Source: DASYDU01 sp031403315
Lineage (GTDB): Bacteria; Planctomycetota; Planctomycetia; Pirellulales; Lacipirellulaceae
Length of the DNA stretch: 16,703 nt
NCBI GenBank assembly: GCA_031403315.1
Contig: JANNTD010000173.1
Location: forward strand, 1 to 16,703
Reading direction: 5' to 3'
Below the pieces are notes generated by a model that saw nothing but the letters and a program-made list of their open reading frames with translations, searched no databases and had not been told where the DNA came from. This document shows positions 6,814-14,145 of this stretch, piece after piece. Both the position numbers and the translations under genes were made by a program. The stretch's first letter is position 1. Each line of letters opens with the position of its first letter.

Positions 6814-9216
6814 GTGGCGGATTCGACTGCTCGCAGCGATTTGCGATCCGCGCTCGGCCGCGCGCCGGTGGTGCTGGTGCTGCTCGCCATTTCGTCGCCG
6901 ATTTGGGCAACCGACATGCTGCTCAAGGATGGCCGCATCATCGAGGGCGACCACGTCCAGGTCGCCGGCGTCGCCGAGAACCCGCTCGATTTCAGGTTGA
7001 CCGCCGGCGAAGTGGCGGTGTTGCCACTGTTGATGTTCGACGACGGTCTGCGACGCACGTTCATCCATTCCGGCCACGTCACGAGGTTGCTGGAAGACAC
7101 GCCGCGGCGGCAGGTCCGCATCCGCGTTTGGCAGGACGTGGCGGAGACGGGGGCTGGCGTGGGTCGCGTCGGGCGCGGCCGGCCGCTCGAGCCGTTCGAC
7201 CAATTCGGCCGCCGCACGTATGAAATGCAAAGCCGCGACGGACCGATCGCAATCGTCCAAGGCATCACCGAGATCACGCCGACCTACACGAAGATCGAAG
7301 GCCTGATGGGCGCGCCGCGGCCGATCGTGTGGGACATGCGGATGGCGACCAGCAGCATGCCACGCGAGCTGCTCGAAAAGATTCTCAAGACGGCTGTGGC
7401 GCAGGACGACATCGACGCCCGGCTCGAGGTCGTCCGCCTCTACCTGCAGGGCGAGCGCTACCGCGACGCCGAAGTCGAGCTCGCCAAGATCATTCAAGAT
7501 TTTCCGCAGCACGAAAATCTCAACGAGCAGATCGGCCAATTGCGTCAACTCGGCGCCAGCCTGATTCTCAAAGAGATTCAACTCCGCGCGAAAGCCGGCC
7601 AATACCAATTGGTGCGGGCTCTGCTGAGCAAGTTTCCGCAAGACGGCGTTTCGGGCGCGACGCTCGAACAAGTCCGCGAGCTGTTGGGCCAATGCGCAGC
7701 CGAAGACCACCACAAGCAGGACGTGCTCGCCGCGCTCCACGCCGAGGTAGCGCTGATCTCCGACGCCAACGGCCGCGAACTGGCCGAAGAATTCATCAAG
7801 GAAATTGCCGCCGAGGCCAACGCCGAAACGCTCCGCCGGTTGGCGTCGTTCGAGCGCTTGGCCGACGCGAAGGAACTCAACGCCGAACAGAAGGTCGGCC
7901 TGGCAATCAGCGGCTGGTTGGTGGGCGCGAACGACGCAACCGACGATTTTCATCTCGCGGTGTCGTTGGCCCAGGTGCGAGAAATCGTGCGGACCTATCT
8001 GAGCGAACCGCTGGCGGCCGAGCGCTCGGCGATTCTCGGCGAGCTATTGGACCACGCCGGGGCGACCGTCCCGCGCGTCGCACAACTTTTGAAACTCATG
8101 AAGCCGCCACTCGACGTGCCCGCCGACGCCCAGCGCGGCCCGGGGTCCTACGAATTCACAATTCGCGGCCTGCCGGGCGAGGACGATGCCCGCTATTATC
8201 TGCAGCTTCCGCCGGAATACGATCCGCTCCGGCGTTATCCGGCGATCGTGGCGCTCGCCGACGCGGGCGTGCCACCGCAGGCAGAGATCGAATTCTGGGC
8301 GGGGCCGCCGCAGGCCGACGGCGAACCGCTTGGCCAGGCGACGCGGCAGGGCTACATCACGATCGCCGTCGTGTGGCTTCAGCCGAAGCAAACCTCCTAC
8401 GGATACTCGGCCCGCGAGCACCACGTGGTGCTCGGCTCGTTGCGCGACGCTTGCCGCCGCTTCTCGATCGACACCGACCGCGTGTTCCTCACCGGCCACG
8501 GCGTCGGCGGCGACGGGGCGTGGGACGTCGCACTTGCGCACCCCGATATTTGGGCCGGCGTGATGCCGTTCGTCGCCACCGCCGAAAAGTATTGCCTTCG
8601 CTACGCCAACAACGCCAAGTATCTGTCGTGGTACTTCGTCTGCGGCGAACTCGACGGGGACAAAATGTCGCGCAACGCTCGCGAGCTGGACCGCTATTTC
8701 GGTCGCAACACCGACAACACCGTGGTCGAATACCTGGGCCGCGGCTACGAGCCGTTCGGCGACGAGCTGCAACGGCTGTTCGACTGGATGGGCCGCCGCA
8801 GCCGCAAGATGCCCGAGGAGTTTCAATGTGTAACGATGCGTCCGTGGGACAACTACTTCTGGTGGCTCGAGGTCCGCGACCTGCCGGAAAAATCAATGAT
8901 TGCGCCCGCCAATTGGCCGCCGCCGCGTGCCGCCCGACCGTTTCCCGTCCAAGGCAAGCTCGGCATTGCCAACAGAGTCTCGGCGAAGACGCAGGCGGGC
9001 GAGACAACCGTTTGGCTCGGGCCGGAATTCGTCGACTTCACGAAGCCGATCACCGTCGAGCTGAAGGGCCGCCGGATGACGCCCGTCGGTACAGAAGTCA
9101 AACCAACCATGAGCGTTCTGTTGGAAGACGCACGCACCCGTGCCGAACGGCAGCACCCCTTCTGGGCGAAGGTCGAGTCGAATAGCGCCAAACGTGGCGA
9201 TTTTGCTGACCACTGA
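6814..9216 (+). CDS. Exported helical-repeat/alpha-beta-hydrolase-like protein, probably catalytically inactive
   Basis: This 800-residue protein starts at GTG 6814. It has a signal peptide (hydrophobic about 17-30, likely cleavage after WA near 32). A short beta segment (MLLKDGRIIEG) follows, then a long helical middle part (about 180-430) with a TPR-like stretch. The C-terminal half (about 450-720) is an alpha/beta-hydrolase fold of the esterase D/PHB-depolymerase-like kind, with LQLPPEYDP, YPAIVALADAG, RVFLTGHGVGGDGAWD and FVCGELDG. The nucleophile elbow, usually GHSMGG, reads GHGVGG, with Gly563 where the serine should be. The region usually holding the histidine reads GRGYEPF (Tyr645). 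It is therefore probably a non-catalytic or redirected periplasmic protein. It stands alone upstream of the ABC transporter genes, with 269 bases between them. Confidence 0.85.
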   Translation: MADSTARSDLRSALGRAPVVLVLLAISSPIWATDMLLKDGRIIEGDHVQVAGVAENPLDFRLTAGEVAVLPLLMFDDGLRRTFIHSGHVTRLLEDTPRRQVRIRVWQDVAETGAGVGRVGRGRPLEPFDQFGRRTYEMQSRDGPIAIVQGITEITPTYTKIEGLMGAPRPIVWDMRMATSSMPRELLEKILKTAVAQDDIDARLEVVRLYLQGERYRDAEVELAKIIQDFPQHENLNEQIGQLRQLGASLILKEIQLRAKAGQYQLVRALLSKFPQDGVSGATLEQVRELLGQCAAEDHHKQDVLAALHAEVALISDANGRELAEEFIKEIAAEANAETLRRLASFERLADAKELNAEQKVGLAISGWLVGANDATDDFHLAVSLAQVREIVRTYLSEPLAAERSAILGELLDHAGATVPRVAQLLKLMKPPLDVPADAQRGPGSYEFTIRGLPGEDDARYYLQLPPEYDPLRRYPAIVALADAGVPPQAEIEFWAGPPQADGEPLGQATRQGYITIAVVWLQPKQTSYGYSAREHHVVLGSLRDACRRFSIDTDRVFLTGHGVGGDGAWDVALAHPDIWAGVMPFVATAEKYCLRYANNAKYLSWYFVCGELDGDKMSRNARELDRYFGRNTDNTVVEYLGRGYEPFGDELQRLFDWMGRRSRKMPEEFQCVTMRPWDNYFWWLEVRDLPEKSMIAPANWPPPRAARPFPVQGKLGIANRVSAKTQAGETTVWLGPEFVDFTKPITVELKGRRMTPVGTEVKPTMSVLLEDARTRAERQHPFWAKVESNSAKRGDFADH

Positions 9217-9268
9217 GCTGCTCAGGAATCCGCGTCGCGAAACAAGGCGTCCAGAGATTCATTTAACG

Positions 9269-9274
9269 TATAAT
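9269..9274 (+). promoter_or_regulatory. Candidate -10 box upstream of the ABC transporter genes
   Basis: A perfect TATAAT lies in an AT-rich patch of the 269-base gap before the ATPase gene. No good -35 is found at 16-18 bases, so it may need an activator or be fortuitous. If used, it gives a leader of about 205 bases. Confidence 0.4.
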
Positions 9275-9485
9275 GGGGATATGTGCAACATGCGGCGCCC
9301 GAAACGCACCATTGGCACCGGACCCGTCGCCAGATTATCCCGCCCATTCATCCCACCGGTCTCCTTCGTTCCCGAGTTACCTCGTTTCAATCCCCGTACG
9401 ATCGATTGCGGACGGCAAACGGCGGCTACTCGACGCAAACTTCGACGCTGCGGCCGAGCGACTCTCTCCAAAGCGAGAACCTAGT

Positions 9486-10208
9486 ATGGTCGTCCTGGAA
9501 GCAATTGGCGTGACAAAATCCTTTTCCGAGGGAGGGATTCAAGTCGAGGCCGTGCGCGGTATCGACCTCTCGATCGAGCAAGGCGAACTGCTGGCGATTG
9601 TCGGGCGATCGGGCTCGGGCAAGAGCACGCTGCTCAGCTTGCTCGGCGCGATCGACACACCCACAACCGGCGAAATCATCCTGGAAGGCACCAAACTCTC
9701 AGAACTGAACGACGATGCGCGGACCTTGTTGCGCCGCCGACGCATCGGCTTCGTGTTCCAAGCGTTCAACTTGATCCCCACGCTCACGGCCGAGGAAAAC
9801 GTCTCGCTGCCGCTCGAGCTCGATGGCGTCTCTGAAGCCGAAGCGCGGCAACGGGCCGTCGCCGCTTTGGAAATGGTGGAGTTGGCCGAACGGCGCAGCC
9901 ATCTGCCGTCGATGCTCTCCGGCGGCGAGCAGCAGCGAGTCGCGGTGGCGAGGGCGCTAGTGATCCGGCCGGCATTGCTGCTGGCCGACGAGCCGACGGG
10001 CAATCTCGACAGCGTGGGCAGCCAACTCGTCACGCGAATGCTGCGAGACCTGACCGACCAACAGGGGCAGACTGTCGTGATCGTCACGCACGACCTGCAA
10101 GTCGCCAACCAGGCGGATCGGATCGTGCAATTGCGCGACGGCCACGTGGAAGGCATCGATTTTCCGAACGGACAGAAACAGCCGGTCGCGATTTCGGCGA
10201 GACAGTAG
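9486..10208 (+). CDS. ABC transporter ATP-binding protein (LolD/MacB/YbbA type)
   Basis: This 240-residue nucleotide-binding subunit powers the FtsX-type permease encoded 2 bases downstream. All ABC motifs are present: Walker A GRSGSGKST (40-48), Q-loop Gln92 in FQAFNLIPTLT, signature LSGGEQQR (144-151), Walker B LLLADEP (Asp168, Glu169), and switch His202 in VTHD. The FQxFNL and LSGGEQQRVAVARAL patterns are typical of the MacB/LolD/YbbA branch, which acts by mechanotransmission instead of classical substrate passage. The frame stays open back to an ATG at 9273, but that adds 71 residues with no resemblance to an ABC domain, so the ATG at 9486, just before the first strand, is chosen. Confidence 0.94.
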   Translation: MVVLEAIGVTKSFSEGGIQVEAVRGIDLSIEQGELLAIVGRSGSGKSTLLSLLGAIDTPTTGEIILEGTKLSELNDDARTLLRRRRIGFVFQAFNLIPTLTAEENVSLPLELDGVSEAEARQRAVAALEMVELAERRSHLPSMLSGGEQQRVAVARALVIRPALLLADEPTGNLDSVGSQLVTRMLRDLTDQQGQTVVIVTHDLQVANQADRIVQLRDGHVEGIDFPNGQKQPVAISARQ

Positions 10209-10210
10209 CC

Positions 10211-12721
10211 ATGATGTACTTTCGACTCGGATGGCGCGAGATCCGCAAGCGACCCGGCCGCGCGGCGCTGACGCTGACGAGCGTCGTGATCGGCGTGGCG
10301 GCGGTGGTTGCGGTCACGATCTCCACGCAGTCGACGAGGTCGGCATTCGACGCGGTCTATCAATCGGTGGCCGGTCGGTCGTCGCTGGAGGTCGCCGGCC
10401 CATTCGGCACCACCTTCAGCGAATCGCTGCTGCCGAAAATTGATGCAATCGCCGGCGTGCAGGCGGCCAACCCGCTGATCCAACGCCGCTCGGTGATTTT
10501 CCACTGCGACCGGCGCGTGCAATTGGTGGTGATGGGCATCGCCCCGGAAAGAGATCGCGAGGTCCACGACTACGAGATAGTGGCCGGCGGGCCGCTCGCT
10601 CAGGCAAACGACGTCCTGATCAACAACGACTTTGCGAAGACCGCCGGCGTGAAGTTGGGCGACGAGATTCAGATGACCACGCGGCGCGGCTTGATGAATT
10701 TTCTCGTCGCCGGTTTGTATTCGTCCCAAGGCACCGCCACGACGGGACAGGGGGCGGTGCTGTTGATGCCGATTCGCTCGGCCCAAAACGGCTTCAAAGC
10801 GCCGCGCCAGCTGGACTTGATCCAACTGGTGCTCGCTCCCGACGCGGACGTCGACCAGGTGCGGCTGGAAGTCGCCAAACTGCTGCCCAACAACGTCAGC
10901 GTCGAGCGACCAGCGGCGCGCAGTCCCATGGCAGAAGAAACGTCGCTCTCCACGGAAACGGGCCTGGGAATGGCCCGGGCGTTCTCGCTGCTGGTGGCGC
11001 TGTTTGTGATTGCGAACACGTTTTTGATCAGCGTCACCCAGCGACGCCGCCAATTCGGCATCATGCGGGCCATCGGCGCGACGCGCATGCAGGTAGCGCG
11101 AATGGTCTACGGCCAGGCGCTATTTTTGGGCATCGCCGGGACCATTGTCGGCTCGATTGTGGGCGTCATCTTCGCGCGATACCTGAACGTGGCGATGGGG
11201 TCGCTCTACGAAACCACGTTGCCGCCCGTCAAACTAAGCGTTCGGCCGTTCGTGATTGCGGCGGTCGTCGGTATCGGCACATCGCTCGTGGGAGCCGCTT
11301 TGCCGGCGCGGAAAGCCAGCCGGCTATCGCCCTTGGACGCGATGCGCGACGTTCTGCCGGACGAGATCGAAGGCACATCGCGTTGGTTCATTGCGTCGGG
11401 CGCGGGGCTCGTCTTATTGGCCGCGGGGCTGATGGCGTTGAGTGCGGCCGGCTGGCTACCGACGGACTTTGCCGTCTGGTCGTCGTTGGTGATGTTGGCG
11501 GGAATCGTGCTGCTCTTGCCGCTGGCATTGGAGCCGTTGTCGCAGTTGGTGGCGACGATCCTGCGGCCGTGGCTCCGAGTCGAAAGTCGACTCGCCCGGC
11601 AACAATTGCTGCGCCATCGGGCTCGCACGACGCTCACGACCGGCGTCGTGTTCATCGCCATCAGCACCGGAATCGGCCTGGCGACCGCGGTCATCGACAA
11701 TGTCCAGGACGTAAGAAACTGGTATCGCAAGGCGATTGTCGCCGACTTCTTCGTCCGCGCCATGGCGCCCGACATGGCGACCGGCCTGGCGGCCGACCTG
11801 CCCGACGAACTCGACCCGAAGATTCGCACCGTGCCGGGGATCGAGAGCTTCGAGTCGCTGCGGCTGGTGAGCATCAAGGCGGGCGGCGAGACGGCGGTGC
11901 TATTCGTGCGCGATTTTTCCGACGAGCACGAGTTGGAATTCGACTTGGAAAACAGCGATCTGCCAGCCATCCGCCAGCGGTTGCATCAAGGTGAGGTCGT
12001 CATCGGTTCGGTGCTGGCGACGCGGCTGAAACTCAAGGTTGGCGACGATCTTCCCGTCGTGATCGGCAGCGCCACCCATCCCTTTCGCATCGCCGCCATC
12101 GCAGACGACTATCAGGCGGGCGGGCTGACGGTCTACATCCAACGCGGCGTGGCCAAACAATTGTTCGGCATCGAAGGCATCGACGCATACATCATCAAAG
12201 CCGATCACAATCGCCTCGAAGAAGTCCGGGCCGCGCTCCAGCAGCGTTGCACGGAGTACGGCTTATTGCTGAACTCGTTCTCCGACATCCAAAAGTCGAT
12301 CGACGAAATGATGTCCGGCGTGGTGGCGGGGCTGTGGAGCATGGTCGTGCTGGGATTCGTCGTGGCGGCGTTCGGCGTCGCCAACACGCTCACGATGACG
12401 GTGCTCGAACAAACGCGCGAGCTCGGCCTGTTGCGGATCCTGGCGATGACTCGCGCTCAGGTCCGCAAGACAATCTTCGCCCAGGCGATCATGATGGGAC
12501 TGTTGGCCATTGTGCCGGGGGTCGTCGCGGGGCTCGGCGTCGCCTATTTGATCAATGAGGCGACGCTCTCCGTGATCGGTCATTCGATCGCTTTCAAAAT
12601 CCATCCGCAGCTGATATTGGGCGCCGCGGCCGGTGCGCTGGCGATCGTGGTGGCCGCTGCCTGGCTCCCCGCCGAACGCGCCGCCCGCTTGGATTTGCCG
12701 CAGGCTTTGCGGCACACGTGA
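10211..12721 (+). CDS. FtsX-type ABC permease with duplicated domains (YbbP/LolC-E-like)
   Basis: This 836-residue inner-membrane protein appears to have ten membrane helices: about 20-38; 255-273, 297-318, 344-366; 394-413, 422-443; 473-495; 706-728, 755-780, 803-820. There are two large periplasmic domains (about 45-250 and 500-700). Each half ends in an FtsX unit with the conserved RRRQFGIMRAIGATRMQV or TRELGLLRILAMTRAQV stretch. One fused polypeptide with two MacB-like periplasmic domains matches the YbbP architecture (type VII ABC), not MacB (one domain) or LolC/LolE (separate chains). It forms a two-gene operon with the ATPase. Its substrate cannot be told from sequence; lipid, lipoprotein or hydrophobic-compound handling is typical. 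It converges with the acyltransferase gene, with 36 bases between stops. Confidence 0.93.
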   Translation: MMYFRLGWREIRKRPGRAALTLTSVVIGVAAVVAVTISTQSTRSAFDAVYQSVAGRSSLEVAGPFGTTFSESLLPKIDAIAGVQAANPLIQRRSVIFHCDRRVQLVVMGIAPERDREVHDYEIVAGGPLAQANDVLINNDFAKTAGVKLGDEIQMTTRRGLMNFLVAGLYSSQGTATTGQGAVLLMPIRSAQNGFKAPRQLDLIQLVLAPDADVDQVRLEVAKLLPNNVSVERPAARSPMAEETSLSTETGLGMARAFSLLVALFVIANTFLISVTQRRRQFGIMRAIGATRMQVARMVYGQALFLGIAGTIVGSIVGVIFARYLNVAMGSLYETTLPPVKLSVRPFVIAAVVGIGTSLVGAALPARKASRLSPLDAMRDVLPDEIEGTSRWFIASGAGLVLLAAGLMALSAAGWLPTDFAVWSSLVMLAGIVLLLPLALEPLSQLVATILRPWLRVESRLARQQLLRHRARTTLTTGVVFIAISTGIGLATAVIDNVQDVRNWYRKAIVADFFVRAMAPDMATGLAADLPDELDPKIRTVPGIESFESLRLVSIKAGGETAVLFVRDFSDEHELEFDLENSDLPAIRQRLHQGEVVIGSVLATRLKLKVGDDLPVVIGSATHPFRIAAIADDYQAGGLTVYIQRGVAKQLFGIEGIDAYIIKADHNRLEEVRAALQQRCTEYGLLLNSFSDIQKSIDEMMSGVVAGLWSMVVLGFVVAAFGVANTLTMTVLEQTRELGLLRILAMTRAQVRKTIFAQAIMMGLLAIVPGVVAGLGVAYLINEATLSVIGHSIAFKIHPQLILGAAAGALAIVVAAAWLPAERAARLDLPQALRHT

Positions 12722-12757
12722 GCCGTGGCAGCGAGACGCCGGTGCCGGCGATCCGCT

Positions 12758-13975
12758 TTAGCCGGCGACGTCGATGCACGACGGCTCGTGCCTGAAGACG
12801 TCGCGCTGCGGCGCGGCGGGCGGTGGCGTCAGAAACAAGCCTTGCATCCTGAGAAAACACCACTGCAGCCAGCGGCTCGTGACTTTGATGAACAAGTAGC
12901 GTGGATCGGCCGTGCAGCCGAGCCGTGACTTGAAATCGTCGGCCGTCTGCCCCACGAAGATCTCGCCGACCGGCTGTTCCATCGCGTAGGCGATGTCTTC
13001 GACCATCAGGTTGAAATACGCGTCTGTCTCTTCGTTGCGCTCGTAGTCGATGCCGACGAACAGATTGTGATAGATCGTCGCGTACCGCAAGCTCCAGGCA
13101 AACGCCAACACTTCGGCACTTTGCGTAACCGACGTCAAAATCAACTCGTCCGGTAACCGCGTCGAGAGTTCCAGAAAGAATTCGCGTGGCAGAATCTCCA
13201 GTCGATGCTCCGCCCGCCGCGTGACGCGTTCGTACATCGCGTGCCAGGCCGGCGTATAGAGTTGTTCAATCGCCGCACGGCCCGTTGTCCGAGTCAGCTT
13301 GAGACCGCTGTAGGAAAATTTCTTGCGCGAGCGGGCGATCTTGTAGCGATAGTGCGAGCGCATCGCGCCCAGCATGGCGGCAAAACTGGCGAACTGGTTG
13401 ACGATCCGATTCATCGGCAAACTCTCGGCCTGCACGAAGCCAGCCGTTTTGAGCGGACCGAGCAGTTCCGCCTCGCGGCGATCGGGCTCTTTGTACACGA
13501 TCAACCAGGTCTTGCGTTCGCGCGCGATTTGCTCGATGGCTTCGTTCAGCGCGCAAACGATGCCGGCCGCGTCGGCGCCGGCCACCACACGCAGATTGCT
13601 CCCGGCGGTCGAGATGGGCAGACCGCAAAATGTCACTCGAAACTTCAAGTAGTGGGGGATCAATCGGCGGACATTCACTACGACGCGCTGCGCAAGCGGA
13701 CTCGCAAACACCGTGGTATCCAGCGGGTATTCGGCGACGCAAGCGGCACCCACCGGCTCGTCATCCTGATAGGCGAGCAGATACCAAAAGTGGGTGTCGC
13801 ATTCGCTCGCTTTCGCGCCGGCGGTGCCGACGCCCATCGACGCCTCGGCCGTTTCCAGCAACGCGGGGTGCATCAACAGATCGCTCGCCAAATCGCAGAC
13901 CGTGCTCCAGTCCGAGAGATTGGTCTCGTGGATCGAGCGCGAGGTGACAATTCGTATAGACATCGCAGCCAACAT
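12758..13975 (-). CDS. GNAT/FemAB-like (Acetyltransf_6) acyltransferase
   Basis: This 405-residue cytosolic protein resembles the BioF2-like/Acetyltransf_6 group of double-GNAT proteins, which includes FemAB-type aminoacyl and acyl transferases. The N-terminal half has a degenerate GNAT-like domain (LLAYQDDEPVGAACVAEYP). The C-terminal half carries MRSHYRYKIARSRKKF, the strand region LAFAWSLRYATIYHNLFVGIDY, and the terminal GQTADDFKSRLGC motif (about 342-354), which corresponds to the G.....K.R.G element ending this domain. The start is ambiguous: ATG 13975 or ATG 13963 (MSIRIVTS), neither with a Shine-Dalgarno site. It is divergent from the reductase-aminotransferase fusion, 170 bases apart, which suggests a shared pathway. 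The acyl donor and acceptor are unknown. Confidence 0.8.
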   Translation of the reverse strand: MLAAMSIRIVTSRSIHETNLSDWSTVCDLASDLLMHPALLETAEASMGVGTAGAKASECDTHFWYLLAYQDDEPVGAACVAEYPLDTTVFASPLAQRVVVNVRRLIPHYLKFRVTFCGLPISTAGSNLRVVAGADAAGIVCALNEAIEQIARERKTWLIVYKEPDRREAELLGPLKTAGFVQAESLPMNRIVNQFASFAAMLGAMRSHYRYKIARSRKKFSYSGLKLTRTTGRAAIEQLYTPAWHAMYERVTRRAEHRLEILPREFFLELSTRLPDELILTSVTQSAEVLAFAWSLRYATIYHNLFVGIDYERNEETDAYFNLMVEDIAYAMEQPVGEIFVGQTADDFKSRLGCTADPRYLFIKVTSRWLQWCFLRMQGLFLTPPPAAPQRDVFRHEPSCIDVAG

Positions 13976-14011
13976 CCGGGTGCCAAAATCAACTCAATAT
14001 ACCCATATTAC

Positions 14012-14040
14012 TTGATATTCCTACATTGCGTATCTATACT
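14012..14040 (+). promoter_or_regulatory. Near-consensus sigma70 promoter of the reductase-aminotransferase gene
   Basis: TTGATA (14012-14017) and TATACT (14035-14040) are separated by exactly 17 bases, in the most AT-rich patch of the window. The hexamers match consensus at 5 of 6 positions each. Transcription would start near 14047, giving a leader of about 100 bases. The same AT-rich patch must also serve the divergent acyltransferase gene, for which I find only weak -10-like elements. Confidence 0.65.
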
Positions 14041-14061
14041 TAAGACCTGCCATTCGGAAGT

Positions 14062-14093
14062 CGCCAAGCGGAAGCCGTCCGACGGAATTGGCG
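14062..14093 (+). promoter_or_regulatory. Possible leader hairpin before the reductase-aminotransferase gene
   Basis: CGCCAA (14062-14067) can pair with TTGGCG (14088-14093) around an inner CCGT/ACGG stem (14075-14078 and 14082-14085), with an asymmetric internal loop. It lies between the predicted transcription start and the ATG at 14146. The structure is modest and could be incidental. Confidence 0.3.
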
Positions 14094-14145
14094 TCCCTGC
14101 TTTGATTTACCGACTTCCCTCTCTCCCTCGGGTCGCCATCGAGCC

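Noticed and set aside
6685..7953. Minus-strand open frame of 422 codons
   Set aside because: It is antisense to the 5' half of the exported hydrolase-like gene; its His/Asp/Arg-rich composition is typical of the antisense of GC-rich genes.
9539..11053. Minus-strand open frame of 504 codons
   Set aside because: It is antisense to clearly coding ABC ATPase and permease sequence; no domain is recognisable.
12722..12757. CGCCGGTGCCGGCG palindrome between the converging permease and acyltransferase genes as a terminator
   Set aside because: The stem is only 5-6 bases with a very small loop and no T-tract; in DNA this GC-rich it is weak evidence.
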